Source of the DNA: JBJKRW01 sp046704445
GTDB lineage: Bacteria > Patescibacteriota > Microgenomatia > UBA1406 > GWC2-37-13
Reading direction: 5' to 3'
DNA: 10,738 nucleotides
Assembly: GCA_046704445.1 (NCBI GenBank)
Contig: JBJKRW010000104.1
Span: forward strand, 1-10,738
The notes under the pieces were generated by a model. That model was not told where the DNA came from. It worked only from the letters and a program-made list of their open reading frames with translations, and searched no databases. The position numbers and the translations under genes are program-made. Positions 1 through 7,278 of this stretch are shown here, piece by piece; the stretch's first letter is position 1, and every line of letters begins with the position of its first letter.

Positions 1-519
1 AAAGGTGCGGAAGATCTGAGGTCCGTCGTTGAATGGTGCAGGAAACGTTACGCTGGAGAAATCAATATACTGGCCCAGTCCATGGGAACGTTTATTACAT
101 TGTTGCTTTCTCCGAACGACATACGGAAAGTTGCACTCATGAGTATTCCGAATTCTCACATGGATTATCTTCTTGAACAATTTCCTTTACGATTCAAGGT
201 ACGGCCGGGATTTGTATTGAACACGAACGGATTGAGTTTATTCCCAAGGTCATCGGGATTGGTAACCCGGATAGGTCCTTCATTTTGGAAGGAAATTTCA
301 AAATTACGGCCTTTGGAATTAATGAAGATTCTAGATAAAAAAACAATTCTCAAAATATTCAAGCCTATGCAGGACGATGTGGTCGGAAACGAGTATATGG
401 ACGGATATAAGATGTTGCTGGGATCCCGTTATATTGAACTGCCGGGTAATCATTCGTTTTCCTCACCCGAAGACAGAAGAACGCTTATCGGCAGACTTCG
501 CGATTTTTTCGGTACATAA
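1..519 (+). CDS. Alpha/beta hydrolase family protein, 5'-truncated by the window edge
   Basis: The frame is open from base 1, so this is the C-terminal 172 residues of a longer protein; the Met at base 82 is internal and not the start. An AQSMGT nucleophile-elbow motif puts the presumed catalytic Ser at fragment residue 27, matching the GxSxG signature of alpha/beta hydrolases with Ala for the first Gly. A QDDVVG stretch (fragment residues 124-129) is a plausible site for the catalytic acid, and GNHSF supplies the His at fragment residue 151 near the C-terminus, as expected for the fold. The spacing Ser-Asp-His is normal for a small serine hydrolase with a cap segment between. No substrate can be read from the sequence; esterase, lipase-like or peptidase activities are all possible. 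It ends in TAA, 47 nt before gatC, on the same strand. The family call is fairly safe, the function unknown. Confidence 0.72.
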   Translation, partial: KGAEDLRSVVEWCRKRYAGEINILAQSMGTFITLLLSPNDIRKVALMSIPNSHMDYLLEQFPLRFKVRPGFVLNTNGLSLFPRSSGLVTRIGPSFWKEISKLRPLELMKILDKKTILKIFKPMQDDVVGNEYMDGYKMLLGSRYIELPGNHSFSSPEDRRTLIGRLRDFFGT

Positions 520-532
520 TCTCTTCCTAGCC

Positions 533-561
533 TGGAAAACAATAAGAAAGTAAGGTACAAT
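533..561 (+). promoter_or_regulatory. Candidate sigma-70-type promoter for gatCAB
   Basis: TGGAAA (533-538, 4/6 to the -35 consensus) and TACAAT (556-561, 5/6 to the -10 consensus) are separated by exactly 17 nt. The -10 box ends 5 nt before the gatC ATG, so a start about 7 nt downstream would give a leaderless or nearly leaderless mRNA. It lies in the only non-coding gap before gatC. It is a pattern match in AT-rich DNA, so chance is possible. Confidence 0.35.
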
Positions 562-566
562 AAGGA

Positions 567-887
567 ATGGCAAAAAAAACTAAGCCGGTAAATAAGAATA
601 TTCTGGAAAAAAAAGATATTTTACATCTCGCTAAACTTGCTAAACTTCAACTTTCGGACAAAGAGATCGAAAAATACTTGAATCAGCTGGAAAAAACCGT
701 CGAATACGTAAAAAATCTTGAAGAGCTGAATACGGAAAAAGTAAATCCTACTTCTCAAACAACAAAATCTGACAACAGGTTTTTTGTCGACGGGGATAAA
801 AATCAGCGGTTGCTGAAAAGCGAAATCGCCCTTAAAAATGCCAAAAGCAAAAAAGGCAATTACTTCGTAGTTAAAAGAATCATGTAA
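567..887 (+). CDS. gatC: Aspartyl/glutamyl-tRNA(Asn/Gln) amidotransferase subunit C
   Basis: This is the small non-catalytic subunit of GatCAB, which wraps around the GatA-GatB interface and stabilises the complex in the cytoplasm. At 106 aa it is close to the usual size of about 95-100. Residues 12-52 carry the family's N-terminal helical pattern (ILHLAKLAKLQLSDKEI followed by a QLEKTVEYVKNLEELNT helix), then PTSQ at 61-64. The C-terminus (IALKNAK...GNYFVVKRIM) matches the conserved end that normally reads NAP...F.VP. ATG 567 is chosen because it is the first Met after the upstream stop and the homologous region starts about 11 residues in. Only a weak AAGG (552-555) lies upstream, with AAGGA abutting the ATG, too close to act normally. 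It is followed after TAA-TT by the gatA ATG. The start of the gene contains two A8 runs (572-579 and 607-614). Confidence 0.93.
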   Translation: MAKKTKPVNKNILEKKDILHLAKLAKLQLSDKEIEKYLNQLEKTVEYVKNLEELNTEKVNPTSQTTKSDNRFFVDGDKNQRLLKSEIALKNAKSKKGNYFVVKRIM

Positions 888-889
888 TT

Positions 890-2257
890 ATGGATATACT
901 GGGAAAATCGGTTTTAGAACTTCGTAGCCTGATTTCAAAAAAGCAAGTTTCGGCTAAGGAAGTATTCTTGTACTTCAGGAAGAGAATAGACAGATATAAC
1001 AAATCACTGAACATATATCTGACTACCTGCCGTGAAGGTAATCCGGGGTTACCTATTGCAGTTAAAGACGTATTCTGTACAAAAAACATAAGGACGACTG
1101 CGGCTTCAAAAGTGCTGGATAACTTTTTTCCGCCTTACGAATCAACGGTAACCCAAAAGCTTCTCACCAACGGATTCGTTTTTTTGGGAAAAACAAATAT
1201 GGATGCATGGTGTCACGGATCTTCAAGTGAAACCTCGGATTATGGCGCGCCTAAAAATCCATGGGATAAAACAAGAAGTCCCGGAGGTTCATCCGGGGGT
1301 TCCGCAGCGGCAGTATCTTCATATCTTGCCCCGGTTGCGGTCGGAACCGAAACCGCAGGTTCTTTGAGAGGTCCCGCTTCGTGGTCAGGTATTGTGGGAT
1401 TAAAACCGACATACGGAAGAGTATCCAGATACGGGGTAATTGCAATGGGGTCATCCTTGGATTCTCCCGGTCCTCTCTGTGTAAGCGTTGAAGATGCCGC
1501 ATATATGCTTGGAATTCTCGCCGGAAAAGATCAGTTCGATGCAACATCATCCGAAAAACCCGTTAAAGATTATCTTGGATCACTCAAGAATAAACTAAGT
1601 CTGAGGATCGGTATTCCGGAAGAATATTTCGAAGTTGCATCCGAGGAAGTCAAATCAAAAGTGATTCGCGCAATTGATACGTTTAAGAAGATGGGCCATA
1701 GGGTAAAAAAAATAACACTACTTCATCCTAAATATGCCATATCGGTGTACACCATTATTCAAAGGGCTGAGGTGTCGTCAAATCTTTCCCGGTATGACGG
1801 GGTTCGGTACGGAAACGACAGGTCTTTTTTTGCCGAAGAAGCAAAGAGGCGCATAATGCTGGGAACATATACGTTGTCGTACGGATATTACGACGCATAT
1901 TATAAAAAGGCCCAAAAAGTCCGTACGCTCATCATTGAAGATTTCGAAAAAAATTTTAAAGATGTAGACGTCATTGCTGCGCCGGCCATGCCCGTTACCG
2001 CCCTTAAGTTGGGGGAATTCGAAAAATATCCGTTTTTCGGAGAACAAATGGACGTATTAACGGAGCCTTCCGCCATGGCGGGTTATCCCGCAATAAGCGT
2101 TCCGGTAGGACTGGACAGCAAAGAACTTCCAGTGGGTATGCAATTAATCGGCCGTTATTTTGAAGAAGATGTTTTGCTTAATCTTGCGTATCAGTTTGAG
2201 AGAGAAACAAATTTTTTCGACGTTATTAAAAAGGGAATTTTACGATATAAAGATTGA
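890..2257 (+). CDS. gatA: Asp-tRNA(Asn)/Glu-tRNA(Gln) amidotransferase subunit A (amidase)
   Basis: GatA is the glutaminase that releases ammonia from Gln and passes it through a tunnel to GatB. The 455-aa protein has the amidase-signature core: Lys59 in AVKDVFC, the PGGSSGGSAA loop with Ser134, and Ser158 in GTETAGSLR. The spacings Lys59-Ser134 (75) and Ser134-Ser158 (24) equal those I recall for the S. aureus Lys79/Ser154/Ser178 triad. Arg321 (in KRRIMLGTY) and Asp388 (in EQMDVLTEP) align with its glutamine-binding Arg358 and Asp425. GLKPTYGRVSRYG at 170-182 is near-invariant in the family. The protein is about 30 residues short of usual, from a trimmed segment before Lys59 and a trimmed loop after RYDGVRYG. 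The stretch 154-164 is somewhat divergent from the usual DTGGSIRQPAS. There is no Shine-Dalgarno sequence; start and stop junctions read TAATTATG and TGATTATG. All catalytic residues seem present. Confidence 0.95.
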   Translation: MDILGKSVLELRSLISKKQVSAKEVFLYFRKRIDRYNKSLNIYLTTCREGNPGLPIAVKDVFCTKNIRTTAASKVLDNFFPPYESTVTQKLLTNGFVFLGKTNMDAWCHGSSSETSDYGAPKNPWDKTRSPGGSSGGSAAAVSSYLAPVAVGTETAGSLRGPASWSGIVGLKPTYGRVSRYGVIAMGSSLDSPGPLCVSVEDAAYMLGILAGKDQFDATSSEKPVKDYLGSLKNKLSLRIGIPEEYFEVASEEVKSKVIRAIDTFKKMGHRVKKITLLHPKYAISVYTIIQRAEVSSNLSRYDGVRYGNDRSFFAEEAKRRIMLGTYTLSYGYYDAYYKKAQKVRTLIIEDFEKNFKDVDVIAAPAMPVTALKLGEFEKYPFFGEQMDVLTEPSAMAGYPAISVPVGLDSKELPVGMQLIGRYFEEDVLLNLAYQFERETNFFDVIKKGILRYKD

Positions 2258-2259
2258 TT

Positions 2260-3552
2260 ATGCAGTATCAACCGGTAATCGGCATGGAGATTCATGTCGA
2301 ACTCAAAACAAAATCCAAGATGTTTTGCCAATGTTCGGCAGAGTATTTCGGCAAAGATCCCAATACGAATACCTGTCCGGTTTGCTTAGGGTTGCCTGGC
2401 GCGCTTCCCGTTCCGAACAAAAGAGCGCTTGAATGGTGTATAAAAATAGGAAAAGCCCTTCATTGTACAATCAACAGAGTATCAAAATTCGACCGCAAAC
2501 ATTATTTTTATCCGGATCTCCCGAAAGGCTATCAGATTTCCCAGTATGATGAACCGGTAGCGGTAAAAGGCTATGTCGAGTTGAACGGCAAAAGATTCGG
2601 AATCACCCGTGTTCATCAGGAAGAAGATACCGGCAAGTTGATACATTCCGGAGGAGACACTCTGGTTGATTTTAACAGATCAGGGGTTCCTCTTGTTGAA
2701 ATTGTAACCGAACCCGATTTTACCGATAGCGATGATGTGAAAAAGTTTCTTGAGGAACTGTATCTGATTATCAGGTATTTGGATGTTTCCGATGCCGATA
2801 TGGAAAAAGGGTCCATGAGGATGGAGCCTAATATTTCCCTTAGGATGATTGGAACCACTTCTTTGCCTAATTATAAAATTGAGGTAAAAAATATCAATTC
2901 CTTCAGATTTGTGAAACAGGCGATTGATTATGAGATCGAACGTCAAAGGGAGATTTTGGATAAAGGCGAGGTTCCGGTTCAGGAGACAAGAGGGTTTGAC
3001 GAAAATAAAGTAGCCACCTATTCCCAGAGAACAAAAGAGGAGGCTCAGGATTACCGTTATTTTCCAGAGCCGGACATTCCGCCGATGGTTTTTGAAAAAG
3101 AATTTACCGACTCCATAGCGGTTCCCGAACTTCCCTCCGATCGGTTGGCCAGGTATATCGGCAAAATAAAAATAAAAGAGTCCGACGCGAAAGTGATTGT
3201 CGGTGACGTCGTTATGAGCAATTATTTCGAAAGGGTTCTTGCGGGCGTGAAAGACGTCTTATCTGCGCAATCAGTAGCCAACCTTATTATCAATAAAAAA
3301 ATAAATATTGATTTACCGGTTGACGAATTTATTTCAAAGGCAAAAAGTCTTTCAATGCCAAAATCCACCGACATGACGGTTCTTCACGAAACAATAACAA
3401 TGGTTATACAGAGAAACGGGAAAGTGGCAGCGGATTATAAAAACGGTAAGCAAAATGCCTTAATGTATCTGGTCGGCCAGGTAATGAGAGAAATGAAAGG
3501 AAAAGCAGACGCGAAACTTGTTATTGCTAAATTAAAAGAAAAACTGCAATAA
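2260..3552 (+). CDS. gatB: Asp-tRNA(Asn)/Glu-tRNA(Gln) amidotransferase subunit B
   Basis: GatB phosphorylates the misacylated aminoacyl-tRNA with ATP and then amidates it with ammonia from GatA. ATG 2260 is preferred over an in-frame TTG at 2254, because the protein then begins MQYQPVIGMEIHVEL, the family's normal N-terminus; the length is 430 aa. Four cysteines, Cys23/Cys25 and Cys39/Cys42 (FCQC and CPVC), form the probable zinc site. Other marks are YPDLPKGYQISQYD at 85-97, HQEEDTGK at 119-126 and the GatB signature DFNRSGVPLVEIVTEPD at 137-153. The C-terminal helical/YqeY-like region (about 290-430) is shorter than usual: about 20 residues stand where about 50 normally lie, including the usual ISGK.AKEVF motif, but the closing DYKNGKQNALMYLVGQVM is conserved. 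The protein is about 45 residues shorter than typical. It follows gatA after TGA-TT. Whether it serves tRNA(Gln), tRNA(Asn) or both cannot be told here. Confidence 0.95.
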   Translation: MQYQPVIGMEIHVELKTKSKMFCQCSAEYFGKDPNTNTCPVCLGLPGALPVPNKRALEWCIKIGKALHCTINRVSKFDRKHYFYPDLPKGYQISQYDEPVAVKGYVELNGKRFGITRVHQEEDTGKLIHSGGDTLVDFNRSGVPLVEIVTEPDFTDSDDVKKFLEELYLIIRYLDVSDADMEKGSMRMEPNISLRMIGTTSLPNYKIEVKNINSFRFVKQAIDYEIERQREILDKGEVPVQETRGFDENKVATYSQRTKEEAQDYRYFPEPDIPPMVFEKEFTDSIAVPELPSDRLARYIGKIKIKESDAKVIVGDVVMSNYFERVLAGVKDVLSAQSVANLIINKKINIDLPVDEFISKAKSLSMPKSTDMTVLHETITMVIQRNGKVAADYKNGKQNALMYLVGQVMREMKGKADAKLVIAKLKEKLQ

Positions 3553-3566
3553 CAAGTTTTCAGTTC

Positions 3567-3641
3567 ATAAAGTTGTTAAAGTTGATAAAGTAAAAATCTT
3601 TATTACAATTCTTTACGAACTTTATAACTTTATAACTTTAT
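3567..3641 (+). repeat. AT-rich array of 8-9 bp units in inverted orientation (long imperfect hairpin)
   Basis: The right half has three perfect tandem copies of AACTTTAT (3618-3641), followed by a degenerate AAACTTAT. The left half has the reverse complement ATAAAGTT (3567-3574) and two relatives, GTTAAAGTT (3575-3583) and GATAAAGTA (3584-3592). The two halves can pair over about 24 bp with small bulges because the left period is 9 and the right 8; GTAAA (3590-3594) and TTTAC (3612-3616) can pair as an inner stem. It fills almost the whole gap between gatB and dnaE. No T tract follows, so it is not a standard intrinsic terminator. It might act in termination, mRNA end protection, or as a binding site; function is unknown. 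Confidence 0.75.
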
Positions 3642-3644
3642 AAA
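3639..3644 (+). promoter_or_regulatory. Possible -10 box for dnaE
   Basis: TATAAA (5/6 to consensus) ends 7 nt before the dnaE ATG at 3652, a spacing like that of the gatC -10 box. No convincing -35 is seen at 17 nt. It lies in the last repeat unit of the AT-rich array, so such a match is cheap; support is weak. Confidence 0.2.
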
Positions 3645-3651
3645 CTTATCT

Positions 3652-6600
3652 ATGTCATTTGTCCATCTTCATACGCATTCCGAGTATTCACTTCTTGACG
3701 GCATGTGCCGTTTGGAGGATCTAGTCGCCAGAGCCAGGGACTATAAGATGCCGGCTGTGGCGATTACGGATCACGGAGCGCTGTACGGAGCTTTCAAATT
3801 CTTTATCAAGGCAAAGGAGGCAGGCATAAAACCTATTATAGGTGTAGAAACGTATAAAGCAAAGAATTCACGTTTCGATAAGCAACGTTCTCTTGAGAAA
3901 GACCAATTCCATCTTGTCCTGCTCGCAAAGAATCTTACGGGATATAAAAATTTAATGAAAATTGTGACAAAAGCGCATCTTGAGGGTTTTTATTATAAGC
4001 CCAGAATAGACTTTGACATTCTTAAAGAGCATCATGAAGGAATTATTGCGCTTTCGGCTTGTCTGCAGGGGGAAATTCCGAACGCTATCCTCGAGAATCA
4101 GGAAACCGAGGCTGAGAAACTGTTAAAGAAGTATCTGGATATTTTCGGAAAAGACTTCTATCTCGAAATTCAAAGACATCAGCAAATAGAAGAACTGCAA
4201 AAGGTGAATAAATCCTTAATTTCATTGTCAAGAAGGTTCGACGTACCTCTTGTCGCGACTAATGATGTGCATTATCTTGACAAAGATGACGCATACGCGC
4301 AGGAGATCATGCTGTGTATTCAAACCCAGCGGACCATTCTTGAAAAAAACAGACCCCTTTCCATGTACGATGTCCCTGATTTTTATTTTAAAAACTCCGA
4401 AGAAATGAAAGGTCTGTTTATCGACTTACCCGAAGCGGTGGACAACACGTTAAAGATCGCCGAAGAATGCAATGTGGAGATACCCTACGGAAAGTGGATT
4501 CTGCCCAATTATACGACTCCAAATAATGAACCGGTCGAATCATATCTCCGTAAATTGGTAGATGAGAGGAAAAAAAGAGCCGGCGGGTATGATAGACAAC
4601 TTATAGACAAACGGCTTTCCTATGAACTTGATATCATTATTCACAAGGGATACGCTACCTATTTTTTGGTTGTCCAGGATTTTGTCAACTGGGCAAAATC
4701 CCATAATGTAGGAGTCGGTCCGGGAAGAGGGTCGGTGGCGGGTTCGCTGGTAGCATATGTGCTCGGTATTACCGATATTAATCCGCTTGAATACAATCTC
4801 CCTTTTGAAAGATTTTTAAATCCGGAACGGCCTACTCCGCCCGACGTAGATATTGATTTTTCCGATGTACGGCGAGAACTAGATTTACGGTATGTAACGG
4901 ATAAATACGGAGTAATCAAGGTTGCTCAGATAATTTCATGCGGAACCATGGAGGCGCGTCTTGCTGTAAGGGATGTTGCGAGGGCGCTCGGCTTATCCTA
5001 TTCCCAGGGAGACAGATTGGCCAAGATGATTCCCCAGGGTAAACAGGGATTTTCCATGACAATCGCGCAAGCTCTTGAAGAATCCGCCCAACTTAAATTT
5101 GCCTATCAGACGGAACCGGAAACCAAAAAGGTACTTGATGTGGCGCGTAAGGTTGAAGGTCTTCCCCGTCATGCATCGGTACATGCGGCCGGAGTAATTA
5201 TTGCGGATAAGGACCTTACGGAATACGTTCCTTTGCAGAGAGAGACTAAAGAAGGGAGAATAATTACGCAGTACGACATGTACTGTCTGGATCTGAATGC
5301 CGTATCTCATAATCATGCCTTGGGTCTTCTCAAGGCGGATTTTCTCGGTTTGAGAAACCTTACCATTATTGAGAAGGCGCTTGAATGTGTGGAACAAACT
5401 AAAGGAAAAAAGATCGACATCCATCATGTTCCGCTTAACGATAAAAAGGCATACGATTTAATCGCAAGCGGCAACACTGTTGGGATCTTTCAGCTTGAGT
5501 CGAGCGGAATGAGGCATCTTGCAAAAGAATTAAAACCTACAAAAATGACGGATATTGCAGCCATGGTAGCCTTGTATCGACCCGGACCAATGGATCTTAT
5601 CCCGTCCTTTCTTGAGGGAAAAATGAATGCAAAAAAAATAAAATATCTACACCGCGATTTAAAACCTATTCTCGAAGAAACCTACGGAATTCTGGTGTAT
5701 CAGGAGCAGGTTATGGAAATTGCCCACAGTCTTGCGGGTTATTCTATGAGCGAAGCGGATAATTTACGTATGGCAATGGGAAAGAAGAAAAAGGAACTTA
5801 TGAAAAAGGAAAAGGTTAAGTTTATTACCGGGTGCGAGAAAAAAGGGTACACGCGTAAACTTGCGGAACAGATTTTCAACTTTATGGAAAAATTTGCCGC
5901 GTACGGATTCAATAAACCCCATTCCGCCTCATACGGACTTATCGCATATTGGACGGCATATATCAAGGCGAATTACCCGGTAGAATTCATGACCGCTCTT
6001 CTGACTGCGGAATTACAGGGGGTAGCGGGTCCGCAACGAGAAATTAAGATGTCTCAGGCAATCGAAGAATGCAAACGGATGGATATTCAGGTATTGCCTC
6101 CGGACATAAACAAATCGTTTCACGGTTTTGCGATTGAGGGGAATGCAATCCGGTTCGGTTTATCCGCAATCAAAAACGTAGGAGAAGCGGCAATAGAAAC
6201 CATTATAGAAGCAAGAAAGAAAGGACCCTTCCAAAGTTTTAAAGATTTTCTTAACAGGGTGGATCTAAGGAAGGTAAACAAAAAAACCGTAGAAAGTCTT
6301 ATCAAATCCGCAGCGTTTTCCATGTACGGAAACAGGGCGAGTCTTCTGATGTATTACCCAGATGCGTTAAGAGATATCCAGCAAATGAAGGCCAAAACTG
6401 AAAAAGGTCAATTCGGCTTGTTTGACGATTCCTCGGGAAAAACGTTTCTGAAGGACATGTTTAAGTTACTTCCGGAGTTCGAAGAAGACGAACTTTACCA
6501 GATGGAACGTGAAGTAATAGGCTTTTTGATCGGTAAAAATCCCTTATTAAAATATACCGCGATAATAGAAAAAAAAGCGTCAAAAAAAATAGGTGAAATT

Positions 6601-6891
6601 GCCGCCGAAGACGCAAATAAAGCTCTTATTATAGCCGGTATAGTAAGTGCAAGAAAAATGCTGAAAACAAAGAAAGACAACTCGGAGATGTCCATAATAA
6701 CAGTCTATGACGAAACGGGAAACATTGAAGTTGTCGTATTTCCTAAGTTATATGCCAAGTTGAAAAAAATCTGCCAAATTAATAAAATAATAATGCTAAA
6801 AGGTAAGGTAAATGACAGAGACGGAAGAATAGGAATAATTATGGAAAACGCAGTTGATCTTGAGTCCATATCCCACAGTAACTATGGATAA
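3652..6891 (+). CDS. dnaE: DNA polymerase III subunit alpha (replicative polymerase, PHP-containing)
   Basis: This is the catalytic subunit of the replicase. At 1079 aa it is slightly shorter than E. coli DnaE (1160). Domains in order: PHP domain (about 1-270) starting FVHLHTHSEYSLLDG; palm/fingers with GPGRGSVAGSLVAY and the metal motif PDVDIDFSD, giving catalytic Asp400 and Asp402, and a third Asp at 563 in LLKADFLGLRNLT; fingers with YRPGPMDLIP, YQEQVM and the FNKPHSASYGLIAYWTAYIK block; helix-hairpin-helix region (about 830-890, GLSAIKNVGEAAIETI); a clamp-binding motif QFGLF at 920-924; and a C-terminal OB fold (about 985-1075). PHP ligands H7, H9, D16, H41, E66, H87, C137, D205 and H207 are all metal-capable, unlike E. 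coli. A short extra segment (YCLDLNAVSHNHALGL) precedes Asp563. No Shine-Dalgarno sequence is seen. The last 8 nt overlap the next gene. Call is secure. Confidence 0.97.
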   Translation: MSFVHLHTHSEYSLLDGMCRLEDLVARARDYKMPAVAITDHGALYGAFKFFIKAKEAGIKPIIGVETYKAKNSRFDKQRSLEKDQFHLVLLAKNLTGYKNLMKIVTKAHLEGFYYKPRIDFDILKEHHEGIIALSACLQGEIPNAILENQETEAEKLLKKYLDIFGKDFYLEIQRHQQIEELQKVNKSLISLSRRFDVPLVATNDVHYLDKDDAYAQEIMLCIQTQRTILEKNRPLSMYDVPDFYFKNSEEMKGLFIDLPEAVDNTLKIAEECNVEIPYGKWILPNYTTPNNEPVESYLRKLVDERKKRAGGYDRQLIDKRLSYELDIIIHKGYATYFLVVQDFVNWAKSHNVGVGPGRGSVAGSLVAYVLGITDINPLEYNLPFERFLNPERPTPPDVDIDFSDVRRELDLRYVTDKYGVIKVAQIISCGTMEARLAVRDVARALGLSYSQGDRLAKMIPQGKQGFSMTIAQALEESAQLKFAYQTEPETKKVLDVARKVEGLPRHASVHAAGVIIADKDLTEYVPLQRETKEGRIITQYDMYCLDLNAVSHNHALGLLKADFLGLRNLTIIEKALECVEQTKGKKIDIHHVPLNDKKAYDLIASGNTVGIFQLESSGMRHLAKELKPTKMTDIAAMVALYRPGPMDLIPSFLEGKMNAKKIKYLHRDLKPILEETYGILVYQEQVMEIAHSLAGYSMSEADNLRMAMGKKKKELMKKEKVKFITGCEKKGYTRKLAEQIFNFMEKFAAYGFNKPHSASYGLIAYWTAYIKANYPVEFMTALLTAELQGVAGPQREIKMSQAIEECKRMDIQVLPPDINKSFHGFAIEGNAIRFGLSAIKNVGEAAIETIIEARKKGPFQSFKDFLNRVDLRKVNKKTVESLIKSAAFSMYGNRASLLMYYPDALRDIQQMKAKTEKGQFGLFDDSSGKTFLKDMFKLLPEFEEDELYQMEREVIGFLIGKNPLLKYTAIIEKKASKKIGEIAAEDANKALIIAGIVSARKMLKTKKDNSEMSIITVYDETGNIEVVVFPKLYAKLKKICQINKIIMLKGKVNDRDGRIGIIMENAVDLESISHSNYG

Positions 6892-7276
6892 AGAAATTTT
6901 GCTTGCCATTTTGAGAAAAAAAAGGAAAAAACTTCAGAATAAGCTTTTTCAGAACGGGGATAGTCCGGTGGTCTTCACGGGAGTTGATTTTGATTCCAAG
7001 AAACCAAATATCTATAAGGTAGATAAGGCAATGGATCTCGAATCGACTAAGGGAAAGATGCTGAAACAAAAAAAAGAGGAATTAAGCAAATATCTTATTG
7101 CAAAATCCATTAATATGGGGTATTATTTAATTACCCCTCTACTTATAGGGCTTTTTATAGGGTATTGGTTGGATAAAGTATTCAACACAAAGCCCTTTTT
7201 TTTGTTGTTGTTACTTTCCGTAGGGGTAATTAGCTCGTTTTACATTTTGTGGAAAATCGTTAAGGAATTAGAATAA
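6884..7276 (+). CDS. AtpZ/AtpI-like F0F1-ATPase accessory membrane protein
   Basis: A 130-aa protein whose last 55 residues look like the AtpZ/'ATPase gene 1' family found at the head of many atp operons: TM1 at about 76-96 (SINMGYYLITPLLIGLFIGY), then WLDKVFNTKPF at about 95-105 and TM2 at about 105-124. Family members are thought to help c-ring assembly or ion (Mg2+/Ca2+) handling; that is family knowledge, not visible here. The 70-residue N-terminus is very basic (ILRKKRKKLQNK) and hydrophilic, and longer than the family usually has. ATG 6884 is chosen over an in-frame TTG at 6854, which would lengthen the overlap with dnaE to 38 nt. With 6884 the start ATGGATAA embeds the dnaE TAA, suggesting translational coupling. 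It is followed after TAA-TT by the a-subunit gene, which supports an ATP synthase role. Confidence 0.72.
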   Translation: MDKEILLAILRKKRKKLQNKLFQNGDSPVVFTGVDFDSKKPNIYKVDKAMDLESTKGKMLKQKKEELSKYLIAKSINMGYYLITPLLIGLFIGYWLDKVFNTKPFFLLLLLSVGVISSFYILWKIVKELE

Positions 7277-7278
7277 TT

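Noticed and set aside
511..562. GGTACA(T)AAT-like direct repeat (511-520 and 554-562) flanking the gap before gatC
   Set aside because: Too short and imperfect, with no mobile-element gene or longer flanking match.
1280..1297. CCCGGA/TCCGGG inverted repeat in gatA
   Set aside because: It encodes the fixed PGGSSGG amidase motif, so the symmetry is explained by the protein; no T tract follows.
4993..5427. 144-aa minus-strand open frame within dnaE
   Set aside because: It is antisense to strongly conserved DnaE palm/fingers sequence, has no recognisable domain and no ribosome binding site; a shadow frame.
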